DNA of 64,000 nt from Streptomyces glomeratus (lineage in GTDB: Bacteria; Actinomycetota; Actinomycetes; Streptomycetales; Streptomycetaceae), in assembly GCF_021462825.1 (NCBI RefSeq), contig NZ_JAKEEB010000001.1, positions 186,001-250,000 of the forward strand. The letters run 5' to 3'. The position numbers were made by a program, and so were the translations under genes. Positions within the stretch are counted from its first letter, which is position 1; each line of letters starts with the position of its first letter. This document shows positions 36,788-46,200 of the stretch, piece by piece. A model generated the notes under the pieces. It had not been told where the DNA came from. It saw only the letters and a list, made by a program, of their open reading frames with translations, and did no database searches.

Positions 36788-37174
36788 TCAACGAGCTACG
36801 GACGCGCAGCGCACGCAGGTTTTCGCCGCCGGGCGAACTTCGAGGCGCTCCAGCGGGATCGGCTCACCGCATTGCTCGCAGCGCCCGTAGTCGCCTCTCT
36901 CCAACCGTTCCAGGGCGCGATCGAGATCGTTCAGATGCTCGCGCGCCTGGGACAGCAGGGCGGCGACGTGCGCCCGCTCGAAGGCCGTGCTCGCCCCCTC
37001 CGGGTCGTGCTCGTCGTCAATGGCCACCAGTGCGTTCGCCTCGACGATCCCTTCGAACTCACGGCCAAGGGCGGATATCTGCTGCAGCGTGCCGACACGG
37101 TCAGCCGCGAGCAGCGCCCGCACCGACTCGCCCTGGGGTGCGGAAAAAGCGGCATTGATGCATTTATCGCTCAT
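36788..37174 (-). CDS. TraR/DksA family zinc-finger protein
   Basis: A 128-residue protein from ATG 37172-37174. An N-terminal helical hairpin (residues 20-95, LSQAREHLNDLDRALERLERG) leads into a four-cysteine zinc finger (Cys99, Cys102, Cys120, Cys123; CEQCGEPIPLERLEVRP then CVRC). DksA/TraR proteins enter the RNA polymerase secondary channel and modulate initiation. The coiled-coil tip lacks an obvious DksA-type DxxDxA motif, so polymerase effects may differ. Single gene downstream of the Gre-module helicase, on the opposite strand. Confidence 0.88.
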   Translation of the reverse strand: MSDKCINAAFSAPQGESVRALLAADRVGTLQQISALGREFEGIVEANALVAIDDEHDPEGASTAFERAHVAALLSQAREHLNDLDRALERLERGDYGRCEQCGEPIPLERLEVRPAAKTCVRCASVAR

Positions 37175-37231
37175 ATCGGAGGAACCTCATTGTCTTGTGC
37201 CGAATTCCCGGGTGCTCGGGCGACGATGGCC

Positions 37232-38302
37232 TCAGCGATGACGTGGGCGGCCACGCTGGTACTGCTTCGGCCACGGGACGTCGTCACCGAGCACGTGGGC
37301 CGCGCGGAGCGGCCAGGTCGGGTTGCGCAGCAGTTCGCGCGCGAGCATGATCGCGTCGGCCGAGCGGTCCACGAGGATCTGGTCGGCCTGCTCCGGTGCG
37401 GTGATCAGGCCGACCGCGGAGACGGGCAGGGCCGCGCCCTCGCGGACGGCTCGGGCGAAGGGCACCTGGTAGCCGGGCTCCACTTCGATACGGGCGTTGT
37501 GGACGAGCCCGCCGCTGGTGATGTCCACCAGATCGACGCCGTGGGCCACCAGGTGCCGCGACAGCTCGACCGTCTCCTCCGGGGTCCAGCCGCCGTCGGC
37601 CCAGTCCGTGGCCGAGAAGCGTACGAACAGCGGGCGGTCCTCCGGCCACTGCGCCCGTACGGCGTCGGTGACCTGGACCAGGAAACGGCTGCGCCCGTCG
37701 AGGTCGCCTCCGTACTCGTCGCTGCGGTGGTTGGACAGCGGTGACAGGAACTGGTGCAGCAGATAGCCGTGCGCGGCGTGGATCTCCAGGACCTCGAAGC
37801 CGGCGGACAACGCCCGCGCGGCGGCCTCGCCGAAGGCCCGGACCAGAGCGCGGATGTCGTCCGCGCCGAGCTCCCGCGGGGCCGGCCAGTCGCCGAACGG
37901 CAGCGGTGACGGTGCGACCGTCTGCCATCCTCCGGCCTCCGGTTCGACGTACACGTCACCCTCCCAGGGCGGTGCCGTCGACGCCTTGCGGCCGGCATGG
38001 GAGATCTGGATGCCGGCAATGGCTCCCTGCCCGTGGACGAAGTCCGTAATCCGCTTGTACGCGGCGGCCTGCCCGTCATCCCAGATGCCGGCGTCGGAAG
38101 GGGTGATCCGGCCCTCAGGTTCCACTGCCGTGGCCTCCTGCATGACCAGGCCGGACCCGCCGCGTGCCAGGGAGCCGAGATGGACCAGATGCCAGTCCTG
38201 CGGATAGCCGTCGACCGAGCTGTACTGGCACATGGGGGCCACCCAGGCCCGGTTTGGGAAGGTCGTGCCGCGGAGGGTGAGCGGCGAGAAGAGATGGCTC
38301 AT
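37232..38302 (-). CDS. NADH:flavin oxidoreductase, Old Yellow Enzyme (YqjM type)
   Basis: A 356-residue FMN TIM barrel from ATG 38300-38302 (GCGAGG upstream). YqjM-class signatures: Cys25 and Tyr27 in APMCQYSS, HAGRK, the catalytic pair His175/His178 in HAAHGYLLHQFLSPLSN-type segment, and the FMN phosphate site near AVGLI and ADAIMLARELLRNP. It reduces activated C=C bonds of enals, enones and nitro compounds with NADPH. Single gene; its promoter region runs into the integrase remnant. Confidence 0.93.
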   Translation of the reverse strand: MSHLFSPLTLRGTTFPNRAWVAPMCQYSSVDGYPQDWHLVHLGSLARGGSGLVMQEATAVEPEGRITPSDAGIWDDGQAAAYKRITDFVHGQGAIAGIQISHAGRKASTAPPWEGDVYVEPEAGGWQTVAPSPLPFGDWPAPRELGADDIRALVRAFGEAAARALSAGFEVLEIHAAHGYLLHQFLSPLSNHRSDEYGGDLDGRSRFLVQVTDAVRAQWPEDRPLFVRFSATDWADGGWTPEETVELSRHLVAHGVDLVDITSGGLVHNARIEVEPGYQVPFARAVREGAALPVSAVGLITAPEQADQILVDRSADAIMLARELLRNPTWPLRAAHVLGDDVPWPKQYQRGRPRHR

Positions 38303-38439
38303 CGGAGGCCTCGCAGGAGGGATGTGGGACGCCGGGTGCCCCCCCCCCAGCCGTCGAGCCGTGACGGCCTGGGTTCCTGCGGGGCGCCCCGCACGGTGGG
38401 TGCACCCCCGAGTACCCCGGCCGCTCGTGGCCCACACCA

Positions 38440-38743
38440 CCGGCCAGGCGTGCTCACCCGCGCGGATGTCCGGGCACGTGGCGGCCCCGGGCCGTGGTCG
38501 CGTGCGCACCTGGGATTCCATGATCTGCGGCACACGGGCAACACGCTGGCCTCCCCGGCCGGGGCCGGCACGCGGGAGCTGATGACCCGCATGGGCCACA
38601 GCAGCTCGCGTGCCGCGCTGATCTACCAGCACATGACCAGCGACCGGGGCCGGGCCATCGCCGATCGGCTAGGTGCCGTGATCAGCGGCGGTGGTGGGGG
38701 AGCGGCCTCCGACCCGTCTGAGAAGGACCCTCCGGGCCCGTAG
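38440..38743 (+). pseudogene. C-terminal remnant of a tyrosine recombinase (integrase)
   Basis: From about 38500 the frame reads LGFHDLRHTGNTLA, TRMGHSSSRAALIYQHMT: the R, H-x-x-(R) and nucleophile Tyr boxes of phage-type integrases. It ends normally at 38743, but everything before the LRH box is lost or unreadable. It lies 82 bases left of a tRNA-Arg 3' copy, the usual int-att arrangement. Confidence 0.85.
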
Positions 38744-38776
38744 TGGCACGCCTGTGCCATGACCCCTGAAACGCCG

Positions 38777-38817
38777 AAGGGCCAGCCCGGGAGGAAACCC
38801 CTCCTGAGCTGGCCCTT
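38777..38817. terminator. Hairpin terminator between integrase remnant and att copy
   Basis: Arms AAAGGGCCAGC-like (38777-38786 core GGGCCAGC) and GCTGGCCCTTT (38808-38818) with an inner GGGAGG/CCTCC stem; T-run at the right end. Confidence 0.7.
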
Positions 38818-38824
38818 TGCTCTG

Positions 38825-38866
38825 TGCCCCCGGCAGGATTCGAACCTGCGGCACCCGCTTTAGGAG
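38825..38866 (-). other. Attachment-site copy: 3' part of tRNA-Arg(CCU)
   Basis: 42 bases identical at 41 positions to the part of the tRNA gene at 54749-54790 that runs from the anticodon loop to the discriminator base. Sequence diverges at both sides, so there is no 5' half and no functional tRNA. Interpreted as the left att site of the 10.9-kb element. Confidence 0.88.
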
Positions 38867-38953
38867 TTCGATCACCAGGTAGGGACTTCCTGGCGGCTCA
38901 TGTGGGGGCGGGCCACGAACGGTCTCCACGGGGTGCCTACGTCTGCTGCCGTT

Positions 38954-38974
38954 GATGTCAGACGTGGATGTCAG
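38954..38974 (+). repeat. Paired GATGTCAG sites, 13-bp spacing
   Basis: GATGTCAG occurs at 38954-38961 and 38967-38974, 88 bases inside the att copy. Same motif and spacing as the repeats inside the right end at 49630. Interpreted as integrase arm-type sites. Confidence 0.6.
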
Positions 38975-38983
38975 CTGGCTCCG

Positions 38984-39160
38984 TCACCAACCCCCACCGA
39001 ACAGTGGTTGCAACTTAGCCGCTATGCCTGACTTGATCGCCAGGATGCCGCCCACGCCGGCAAGGATGGTGAAGGCGTTTGATGTGAAGTTTTTGCCCCT
39101 TACGTGCCAGTAGGTTACTCGCCAGATGGGTATGGTCTCGTCCGTCGTGAGGTTGACCAT
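38984..39160 (-). CDS. Possible small membrane protein
   Basis: ATG 39158-39160 begins a 58-residue frame: a polar start (WRVTYWHVRGKNFTSN) and one hydrophobic segment (AFTILAGVGGILAIKSGIA). No clear Shine-Dalgarno. Composition is less GC-rich than neighbours. Could be a remnant of a larger element-encoded protein. Confidence 0.4.
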   Translation of the reverse strand: MVNLTTDETIPIWRVTYWHVRGKNFTSNAFTILAGVGGILAIKSGIAAKLQPLFGGGW

Positions 39161-39187
39161 GACAGACCGGGCGGAGCGGCTCCGCTG

Positions 39188-39712
39188 TCAGCGGTTGCTC
39201 GTGGTGCCGATGTCGACGATGTGGTTGTACCGCTCCACCAGCACGAAAAGCTTGGTCTTCTGCGTCGTCTCCCCGCTGCCGAAGGTCAGGGCGACGACGA
39301 CCTCATGGCCGTTACCCACGGCGCCGTTGTCGGTCACCGTCCACTTCCGCGGGACGTTTTGGGCACGCAGGACACCGTCCGCCCCGTGCTTCTTCTCCCA
39401 GGCCGCCAGTCGCTTGGCGAAGTCGGGCGTCAGGTAGTGCTTGCGGAGCACCGTTTCCAGTGTCGCGTCCGGGTCCGTGTAGTCGCCGATCGCGTCGATG
39501 TACGCGCCGTAGAAGTCGGCGACCCGGGTCACCACTTGGCCGCTCGTGCCGCTGACCGACTGCGGTGCGGCGGCGGACGACTTTGCGGGGGCATGGACGG
39601 ATGCCTGTGCCGACACCTGTGTCGACACACCGAGTCCGACAGCCAGGACGAGGCCGGCGGCGACGGCCGCGCGGCGGCCCGGACGGCGGTGTGCGGGGGA
39701 CTTCCTGTTCAT
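39188..39712 (-). CDS. Secreted protein of unknown function
   Basis: ATG 39710-39712, preceded by GGAAG, gives 174 residues. A long basic n-region (RKSPAHRRPGRR) leads a Sec signal (AAVAAGLVLAVGLGVSTQVSAQA). The mature part contains VVTRVADFYGAYIDAIG, LTPDFAKRLAAWEKKHG and a beta end (VVVALTFGSGE, KLFVLVERYNHIVDIG), resembling small DUF3828-type secreted proteins, but the match is weak. Inside the tRNA-Arg island. Confidence 0.7.
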   Translation of the reverse strand: MNRKSPAHRRPGRRAAVAAGLVLAVGLGVSTQVSAQASVHAPAKSSAAAPQSVSGTSGQVVTRVADFYGAYIDAIGDYTDPDATLETVLRKHYLTPDFAKRLAAWEKKHGADGVLRAQNVPRKWTVTDNGAVGNGHEVVVALTFGSGETTQKTKLFVLVERYNHIVDIGTTSNR

Positions 39713-40027
39713 GTGCATCTTCCTTTTCTGGTCCATATGTGGTTGCTCACGGCCCGGTGTCTTCGTGCCGGGGCCGTCGTGTGGCTATCGCCTTTTCGGG
39801 CCAGCGAGCGCTGCCCCGGAGTCAGGAACATCTGCTGCTGCGCGGACCCGTTCCCCCTGCCGCGGCTCGGGGCGCGATCGACGACAGCAAGTCCTGCTGA
39901 GTCGCGCCGAATGACCCTGCCAGCGGTCGATTGGCCGCCCTCCCCACCCCCGTGGCGGAGGGCGGCCTCGGTCATGCGGTCAGCGGAGCTTGTCCACGGC
40001 CCGTGATGGCCGTCTTCTTGAAGGACT
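39713..40027. other. Intergenic, nothing recognised
   Basis: Contains only the promoter side of the secreted-protein gene and the end of the decayed gene at 40028. Confidence 0.4.
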
Positions 40028-40548
40028 TCACCGGCGCATGCCGGAAGTCGCCAGACGGGTGTCAAAGACGCCCCAGGAGGTCACCGTGTGCAGGCCGTAG
40101 CCGTGCCCGCTGTCCTCGACAGGCAGCGTGCCGTAGTCCTTCAGCGTGGCCTCGGTCTCCGGGCCCGCCTTCTCGATACGTGCGCACAGGACTTGATGTC
40201 GTTGCTCGGCCGCGAGAAGCGCCCCTTCGCCACAGGCCGTCCTGGACAACTGCACTCTGACCTGACGGACGGTCGCTCCTGTCGACTCCGGTGCGGAGCT
40301 CCCGGTACCAGGTCCGGGCTGTCGCCGCCCAGCGCCATGCGTAGACAGCGGTCCTGTTCCACCACCTCCGGTACGCAGGCGGTGACCTTGCCGACCGTTC
40401 AGGACGAGCTTGGACACGACGGGAGTTGGGCCGCCGTGAGGAAGCCGACGCCTTGGCCGCGACGTTGCCAGTGTGGCGAGCGTCGTGCCGAGGGCGAGCC
40501 CGTGACGCCGAGTGAGAGGGGCGGGCCTGCTCGGGTGCGCTGGGGCAT
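40028..40548 (-). pseudogene. Probable decayed gene for an exported protein
   Basis: Legible coding pieces in different frames: an ATG with MPQRTRAG, then LTRRHGLALGTTLATLAT (signal-like) one frame over, then GEGALLAAEQRHQVLCARIEKAG and LPVEDSGHGYGLHTVTSWGVFDTR to a stop at 40028. At least two frameshifts are needed to join them. No family recognised. Confidence 0.35.
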
Positions 40549-40767
40549 GGGTGTCTCCCGTGGATGAGTGGATGGGTGTCGTTTGCCGCCCGTCGCCGAC
40601 TGGTTGGTCCGGTCCTGGTCGGTGCGACACCAAGAGCATCAGCCGTCACGACGGCTCGGCGCAACGCCGGACGCCCGCCCGGCGAGGGTGGAACCATCCC
40701 AGCCCATCTGACGTGCAGGTATATGGACCGCCTGAGATACGGGGACACGTGGGAGGTTGGGGGAGCG

Positions 40768-42243
40768 GTGTCGACCGAGGACGACGTCGAGCAGTTCGCG
40801 GCGCTGCTGCGCCGGCTGAAGGACCGCACGGAGCGGAGCTACGGCTCCCTGGCCCGCCGTCTCGGCATGAACACCTCCACGCTGCACCGCTACTGCGCGG
40901 GCGAGACGGTCCCGCAGGACTACGCCCCGGTGGAGCGGTTGGCTGCCTTCTGCGGAGCAACACCGGAGGAACGCCTCGATCTGCACCGCCTGTGGCTGCT
41001 CGCGGTGACGGCACGACAGAGGCCGAGGGCGGGTGACGAGGCAGCGGAGCCGACAAAGACCGAAGGAGCACTGAAGCCGACAGGGGACGAGCGGGCTTCG
41101 GGTCCGGACAGCCGGACGGCGGGGCGTGCGGGTGGCAGCACGTGCAGTGTGGGTGGTGGCGCCGACGGCATCGGTGGTGACGGGGGCGGCACGAGCGGTT
41201 CACCACCGCGACTCGATGCGGGCGCCCCCGACGCCGCACTGGCTGCTCCCGACGCTCCCGGACCGGGCAGTTGCGAGTCGACGGCCCAGTGGGATGCGGT
41301 CCGCTCAACTGGACGGCCCTGGTACCGCCGTCGCCGTACCGTCGTCGGCGCAGCCACGGCGACCGTACTGCTGGTGACGCTGGGCAGTATGTCGGCGCTG
41401 TCGGCCGACCGGTCTCACGACAACTCCGCCAAGGCCCCCGGTCAGTCCCGTACGACAGGAAGCGGTACGTCACACCACCCCTCGGCCACTGCGGCCAGCC
41501 CCTCCCGCGGCCGTTCTTCGGCCTCGCCCTCCACAGGAGTACGGGCTTCGGGGAGCCCCGAGTCGAAGGGCGGATCGTCGGCGGAGACGAAGAGCGACGC
41601 CCCCGTGCCAACCGGTGTGCCGCTCGCGTGGACCGCCGACTCGCAGATCTGGGACGGCGGTTGCGGGCACGACTACGTCATCGGCAAGGGGCCGGCCCAA
41701 GTGCCCCAGCCGCCGGTAGAGCAGGACTCCGGAGTGTGGGCAGCGACGCAGCAGGCGGTACCTGGGCGGCAGACGATGGTGCAGATCTCGGTGCAGGGGA
41801 AGTCGTCCACGGCCGTGGTCCTCGCGGCCCTCCGGGTCCGTATCGTCAGCCGCGGCACCCCGGTCACCGGCAACGCGTACGCCATGGGCCAGGGCTGCGG
41901 CAGTGATCTGCCGCCCCGCAACTTCTCCGTGAACCTGGACGTCGACCGCCCGATCGCCCACGCGCGCCCCGGCAACGACAGCGGAAAGCCCGTCCCCGCG
42001 GTTCAGTTCCCCTACCGCGTCTCCGCCGAGGACCCGGAGGTGCTGCAGGTCACCGCGACGACCGAGGCCTACGACTGCAACTGGTACCTGGAACTGGACT
42101 GGTCATCCCAGGGCCGCACCGGCACGGTCCGCATCGACGACCACGGCCACCCGTTCCGCACCAGCAGCATCAAGGGCCTGCCCCACTACTGGTACGGCAC
42201 GAACGACCACGGTGTGCGTCAGTGGGTACCCACCGACTCTTGA
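40768..42243 (+). CDS. XRE-type HTH protein with single membrane helix and extracellular domain
   Basis: GTG 40768 gives 491 residues (an ATG at 40723 is the alternative). N-terminal XRE helix-turn-helix (residues 10-60; SYGSLARRLGMNTSTLHRYCAGE), a low-complexity Gly/Ala/Pro linker, a basic stop-transfer (RRRRT) and one transmembrane helix (VVGAATATVLLVTLGSMSALS, about 190-210), a Ser/Thr-rich stalk, then a 190-residue outer domain (WDGGCGHDYVIGKGP ... CNWYLELDWSSQ). This DNA-binding-to-outside layout is a one-component transmembrane regulator common in Streptomyces. Confidence 0.85.
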   Translation: MSTEDDVEQFAALLRRLKDRTERSYGSLARRLGMNTSTLHRYCAGETVPQDYAPVERLAAFCGATPEERLDLHRLWLLAVTARQRPRAGDEAAEPTKTEGALKPTGDERASGPDSRTAGRAGGSTCSVGGGADGIGGDGGGTSGSPPRLDAGAPDAALAAPDAPGPGSCESTAQWDAVRSTGRPWYRRRRTVVGAATATVLLVTLGSMSALSADRSHDNSAKAPGQSRTTGSGTSHHPSATAASPSRGRSSASPSTGVRASGSPESKGGSSAETKSDAPVPTGVPLAWTADSQIWDGGCGHDYVIGKGPAQVPQPPVEQDSGVWAATQQAVPGRQTMVQISVQGKSSTAVVLAALRVRIVSRGTPVTGNAYAMGQGCGSDLPPRNFSVNLDVDRPIAHARPGNDSGKPVPAVQFPYRVSAEDPEVLQVTATTEAYDCNWYLELDWSSQGRTGTVRIDDHGHPFRTSSIKGLPHYWYGTNDHGVRQWVPTDS

Positions 42244-42458
42244 GGGAACGTGGAAGCCGCTCGGGCCGTTTTCGCGATGTGACCGTTCCCCGTCACCCAG
42301 GCCCATGCTGCTGGAGGGGCCGGTTGCTGCCGCTTCGGCCAGGAACGCCCGCCGCGTTCCACTCAGGTTCGATGTCGGCTCAGGCATGACACCTGTCATA
42401 TGCAATACCGGATGCAGAGCACTGGGGCTCGCGGGTCGACGTCCGTACGGTACTTCCC

Positions 42459-42812
42459 ATGACGAAGAGCAACGGGGAGAACCCGCAGAAGACCGACATC
42501 AAGGTGAGCCTGATCGGCGGTCATCGCCTGGCAGGAGCCACCCTCCACGAGAGGACCGTCACCACTTCCCTCATCGGTGGTGCCGACGTCGATCTGACGG
42601 ACATCGACATCCCGGACGGCACCGAGCTGCGCATCACCAAGGTGAGCCTGATCGGCGGCGTCAGCCTCAAGGTCCGCCGCGATGTCCGGGTGGAGGTCCA
42701 CGGGCTGCGCCTGGGCGGAGTGAAGGACGATGGCCCGAGTGAGCCGGGTGGCCCGACGGTCCGGATCGACGCCTGGGGCCTGGTTGGCGGCGTCAGCGTC
42801 ACCCGCGCCTAG
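42459..42812 (+). CDS. LiaF-C-terminal-like beta protein with SLIGG repeats
   Basis: A 117-residue soluble protein with repeated KVSLIGGHRL, TSLIGGADVDLTD, KVSLIGGVSLKV and WGLVGGVSV segments. These S-(L/M)-(I/M)-G-G turns are typical of the C-terminal beta domain of LiaF/cell-wall-stress proteins (DUF2154-like), here without the membrane half. It follows the XRE-transmembrane gene and may be part of the same envelope-sensing set. ATG 42459. Confidence 0.7.
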   Translation: MTKSNGENPQKTDIKVSLIGGHRLAGATLHERTVTTSLIGGADVDLTDIDIPDGTELRITKVSLIGGVSLKVRRDVRVEVHGLRLGGVKDDGPSEPGGPTVRIDAWGLVGGVSVTRA

Positions 42813-43236
42813 CTAAAGTTCAAAGAAGCCACCAACCTGCCACAGGCAGATGACAGATGATGGATCGGCAGACGAGACGCAGATACCGCTGGGGTCGTGG
42901 CCAGTGGACACGGTGCGTGACCGTCGCCCGCGCCGTATCTTCACTGCATGCTGGAAAGGTGCACGCTTTCCAACTGTCCGCGCGGCCGTCCGGGGGCGTT
43001 CGATCACCGGACACAGACCCGGACAGTGAGGTCGCTCCCTGGCCGCCCCGCCGGGCGTCGTCGGGTTGTCTGATCGTAATCCCGTCAGGGCGGACTGGGA
43101 CTTCGTTGATCGGCTAACGTCTACCGCACAAGCGGCCGGCAAGATCCACCACGGCCACAGGGGGTGACGCGGGAGCGCGTCCGGCCTCATCGGGGCGTCG
43201 CGCGGCGGCAGATCGTCACATCAACGAGGGGGAGAC
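42813..43236. other. Intergenic; one short dyad
   Basis: No gene is supported. A dyad GGAAAG/CTTTCC with a 7-base spacer lies at 42953-42971. The right end holds a purine-rich ribosome site (GAGGGGGAG) for the FG-GAP gene. Confidence 0.45.
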
Positions 43237-46200
43237 GTGAGGGCATTGACCCGGACGTCGACTGAACCACTGCACGGAGGTCGCCGCCGCAGAGGCGGCG
43301 CGGGCCTCGCAGTCGGTGCGGCCGCCACGATTCTGGCGGCCGCTGGTACGGCCATCCCGCTCGCCGTGGACGCGCCGCCCGTGTGGGCCGCTCAGGCGGC
43401 GACCGCGGCGGACTCGTCCCAGGGGGTCGTGATCCCGCCCGCCGAACGGGCCACACCCCGTGCGGACACCCCGCTGGCGGTGGGCAGCACCGGTTTCCTG
43501 CACCAGCAGGAGGGTCGGGACGGCTACACCTGGACCGACTTCGCGAGCGGCACCTCGACGCAGGTGCCCGGCCTGCAGACCCTGCCGGCCGGCGCGCTCG
43601 TACGCCCCGTCGGCGCCGACGGAGACCTGCTCGCCGTCTCACCGAGCCCGGCCCGGGGCAACGCCTGGTACACCCTGCTCGATCCGCACACCGGTGAGCG
43701 CCGGGAGGCGCAGCTCCCGGCCGGCTACACGTTCCGGGGGACCGTCGCGGGCAAGGTGCTGGCCCTGGAGTCCGCGACCAGCACCACCAGCTCCGCCGGT
43801 GTGCTCCTCGACACCGGCACCGATCCCGCGCAACCGCTGCGCATCACCGGCTTGCCTGCGGGTGCGCAGCTGAGCAGCCTCTCACTGCAGCAAGGTGCCA
43901 CGGACGACCGCGGCGCGGTGATCTCCTTCCGGCAGGACGGCGCGTACCGCTACGGCCTGCTGGACCCCGGGACCGCCGAGATCACCCCTCTCCCCGAGAC
44001 GATGAGCGGCGAGGGCCTGCGCATCCTGCTGAGCGCCGACCGCGTCGCCTGGTGGAAGCACGGCTTCACCGGGCTGCGCTGGCTGCCCCGCGGTGACGTC
44101 TCCTCCGGGGCGCAGGAGTTCCCGCTCCCCGACGACGCGGCTCCCGTGGCCCTCCTCGGCGGCACCCTCCTGACCTCGGGCCCGGACACCAGCTCGGGCA
44201 CCACGCTCGGCCGGCGGCTGACGTCCCGGCCACTCGACGGCGGGGAGCCGAGCACCGCACTCGACCACATCGCGCTCGTGTCGGACTACCCACCGCAGAC
44301 GGCGGACGGGAGCGCCCTGCTCGTCGGCGGCTCCGGCACCGGCGACTGGGCGGTGCACCGCTTCGCCGCCAGCTCCGACGGGTCGCCGGCGCACGAGGTG
44401 GTCCAGCCGCTGCCCCCGGTGATCGCCAAGGTCCTGGGACTGAACCTGTACCGGGGCACCCTCAATCGAGCGGACAGCATGGAGGGCAAGCTCTCCCTCT
44501 ACCAGCAGGACGTCGGTACCGGGCCGGTCCCCGTCGCGGGAGCGGCCAAGCCCCTGCCCGCGGGCATGCCCACGTCCGCCGTGCGCTGTGCGACGGGTGA
44601 GGACTGCGTGCGGATCGTGGAGGGCAACTGGTACGGCCTGTCCTTCCTGTCCGAGACAGCAGGGCAGACGTACCTGGAGACCCGCGTGGACGCCTACACG
44701 TCGCACGTGCAGATGCCGTTGCCCGGCAGCGGCGGCGAGGTAAGGGATGCGTCCTCCTCGTACGTGGTGGTGGACGGCGGGTCCCCGAAAACCCAGTACC
44801 TGATCTACCCGGGCTACCACAAGGTGGTACGCAGCCGCCCGGTGCAGGCCGCGGCGCTCTGGTACTCCACCCTGTGGAGCGCGACCCCCGGCAGCCCCGG
44901 CACGCTGACCGCGGAACGGCTGACATCGGACGCGGCCACTCCCGGCAAACCCGTCCGCACCGTGCGGACCGGTGCCGCCTGCGTGCCCACCGAACTGCAG
45001 GCGACGGCGCGTTGGCTCTACTGGTCCTGCGGTCCCGACAAGCAGGCCGGGGTGTACGACCTGACGAACGACCGCGGCTTCGCCGTGCCGTCGGGCCCCG
45101 CCATGCTCGGTGACGGCTACGTGGTCCGGCACGACCGGGACGCGGGCGAGCTCAAGCTGACGGACTTCCACACCGGCAGCCCGCTCGCGGAGCGCTCCAT
45201 AGCCGCCCTCCCGGCCGGGACCCTCGCGGACGACCGCAGGGTCACGTGGACCGTGGACAAGTACAGCGGCCACATCGCCTACGTGGACGCCGATCGTCGC
45301 GTGCATGTGAGCGCGGACGGGGTACCGGACTCCGCTCCGGTGATAGGGGAGGCGTACACCTCCGGGAGCGTCGCGCCGAGGACCGTTTCGTCCACCTACT
45401 CGACCTGGACGGCCTCGTTGCTGCTGAGCCGCCCAGTGGACTCCTGGGAACTGGGCATCGTCCAGAAGACGACCGGGCGGCGGGTTGCCGTGGTGCGCGG
45501 TGGCGCGGAGCGCGGTCTCAACGGCATCTCGGCCTCGTGGAACGGCCGGGAGCCGAACGGTGCACCCGCCCCGAGCGGTCTCTACACCTGGCAGCTGACC
45601 GCAAAGTTCAACGGCGGAACCACGCCGGTGCGCGTGGGAAGCGGCGGCCTGGACGTGATGTGCGGCGCCCTGCCGACCCATGTCTACGACTGCGACGGGT
45701 TTCCGGACATGGTGGCGGTCCGGAAGGACGGCCGGACCGACTCATGGGAGGGGCATCCCAAGGGGTACTTCTACAACCGCAGCTACACCGCGGACTGGCC
45801 GACCTCCTCCACCCTGGTGCCGGTCGGCGACCTCAACGGCGACGGGTTCGCGGACATGCTGGTCTGCAACTCCACGGGCGAACTGCGTGCGTACTGGGGC
45901 TTCGGGCAGGTGTACTTCGCCCGGGGAACCAACAAGTCCACTGTCATCGGCACGGGCTGGGACAAGTACAACCTGCTGACGTCGTCCGGAGACCTCAACC
46001 GTGACGGCCGGTCCGACCTGCTGACCCGTGACCGGTCCGGAGTCCTGTGGTTCTACGCCGGCACCGGCAAGGGCACGTTCAAGGCCCGGGTGCGCATCGG
46101 CACCGGGCTGTCCGGTTACACGGCGCTGGCGGGCGTGGGCGACCTCAATGGCGACGGAACCGGAGACCTTCTCGGCCGGGACAGGGCCGGGAACCTCTAT

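Noticed and set aside
38825..38866. Second tRNA-Arg gene
   Set aside because: Only the anticodon-loop-to-3' segment is present; the 5' half does not pair or resemble a tRNA. Same for 49729-49770.
42813..43190. 125-residue minus-strand frame between the LiaF-like and FG-GAP genes
   Set aside because: Atypical composition, no ribosome site, no recognisable domain.
43882..45681. 599-residue frame antisense to the FG-GAP gene
   Set aside because: No motif, composition typical of GC-rich antisense frames; the plus strand has signal peptide and FG-GAP repeats.
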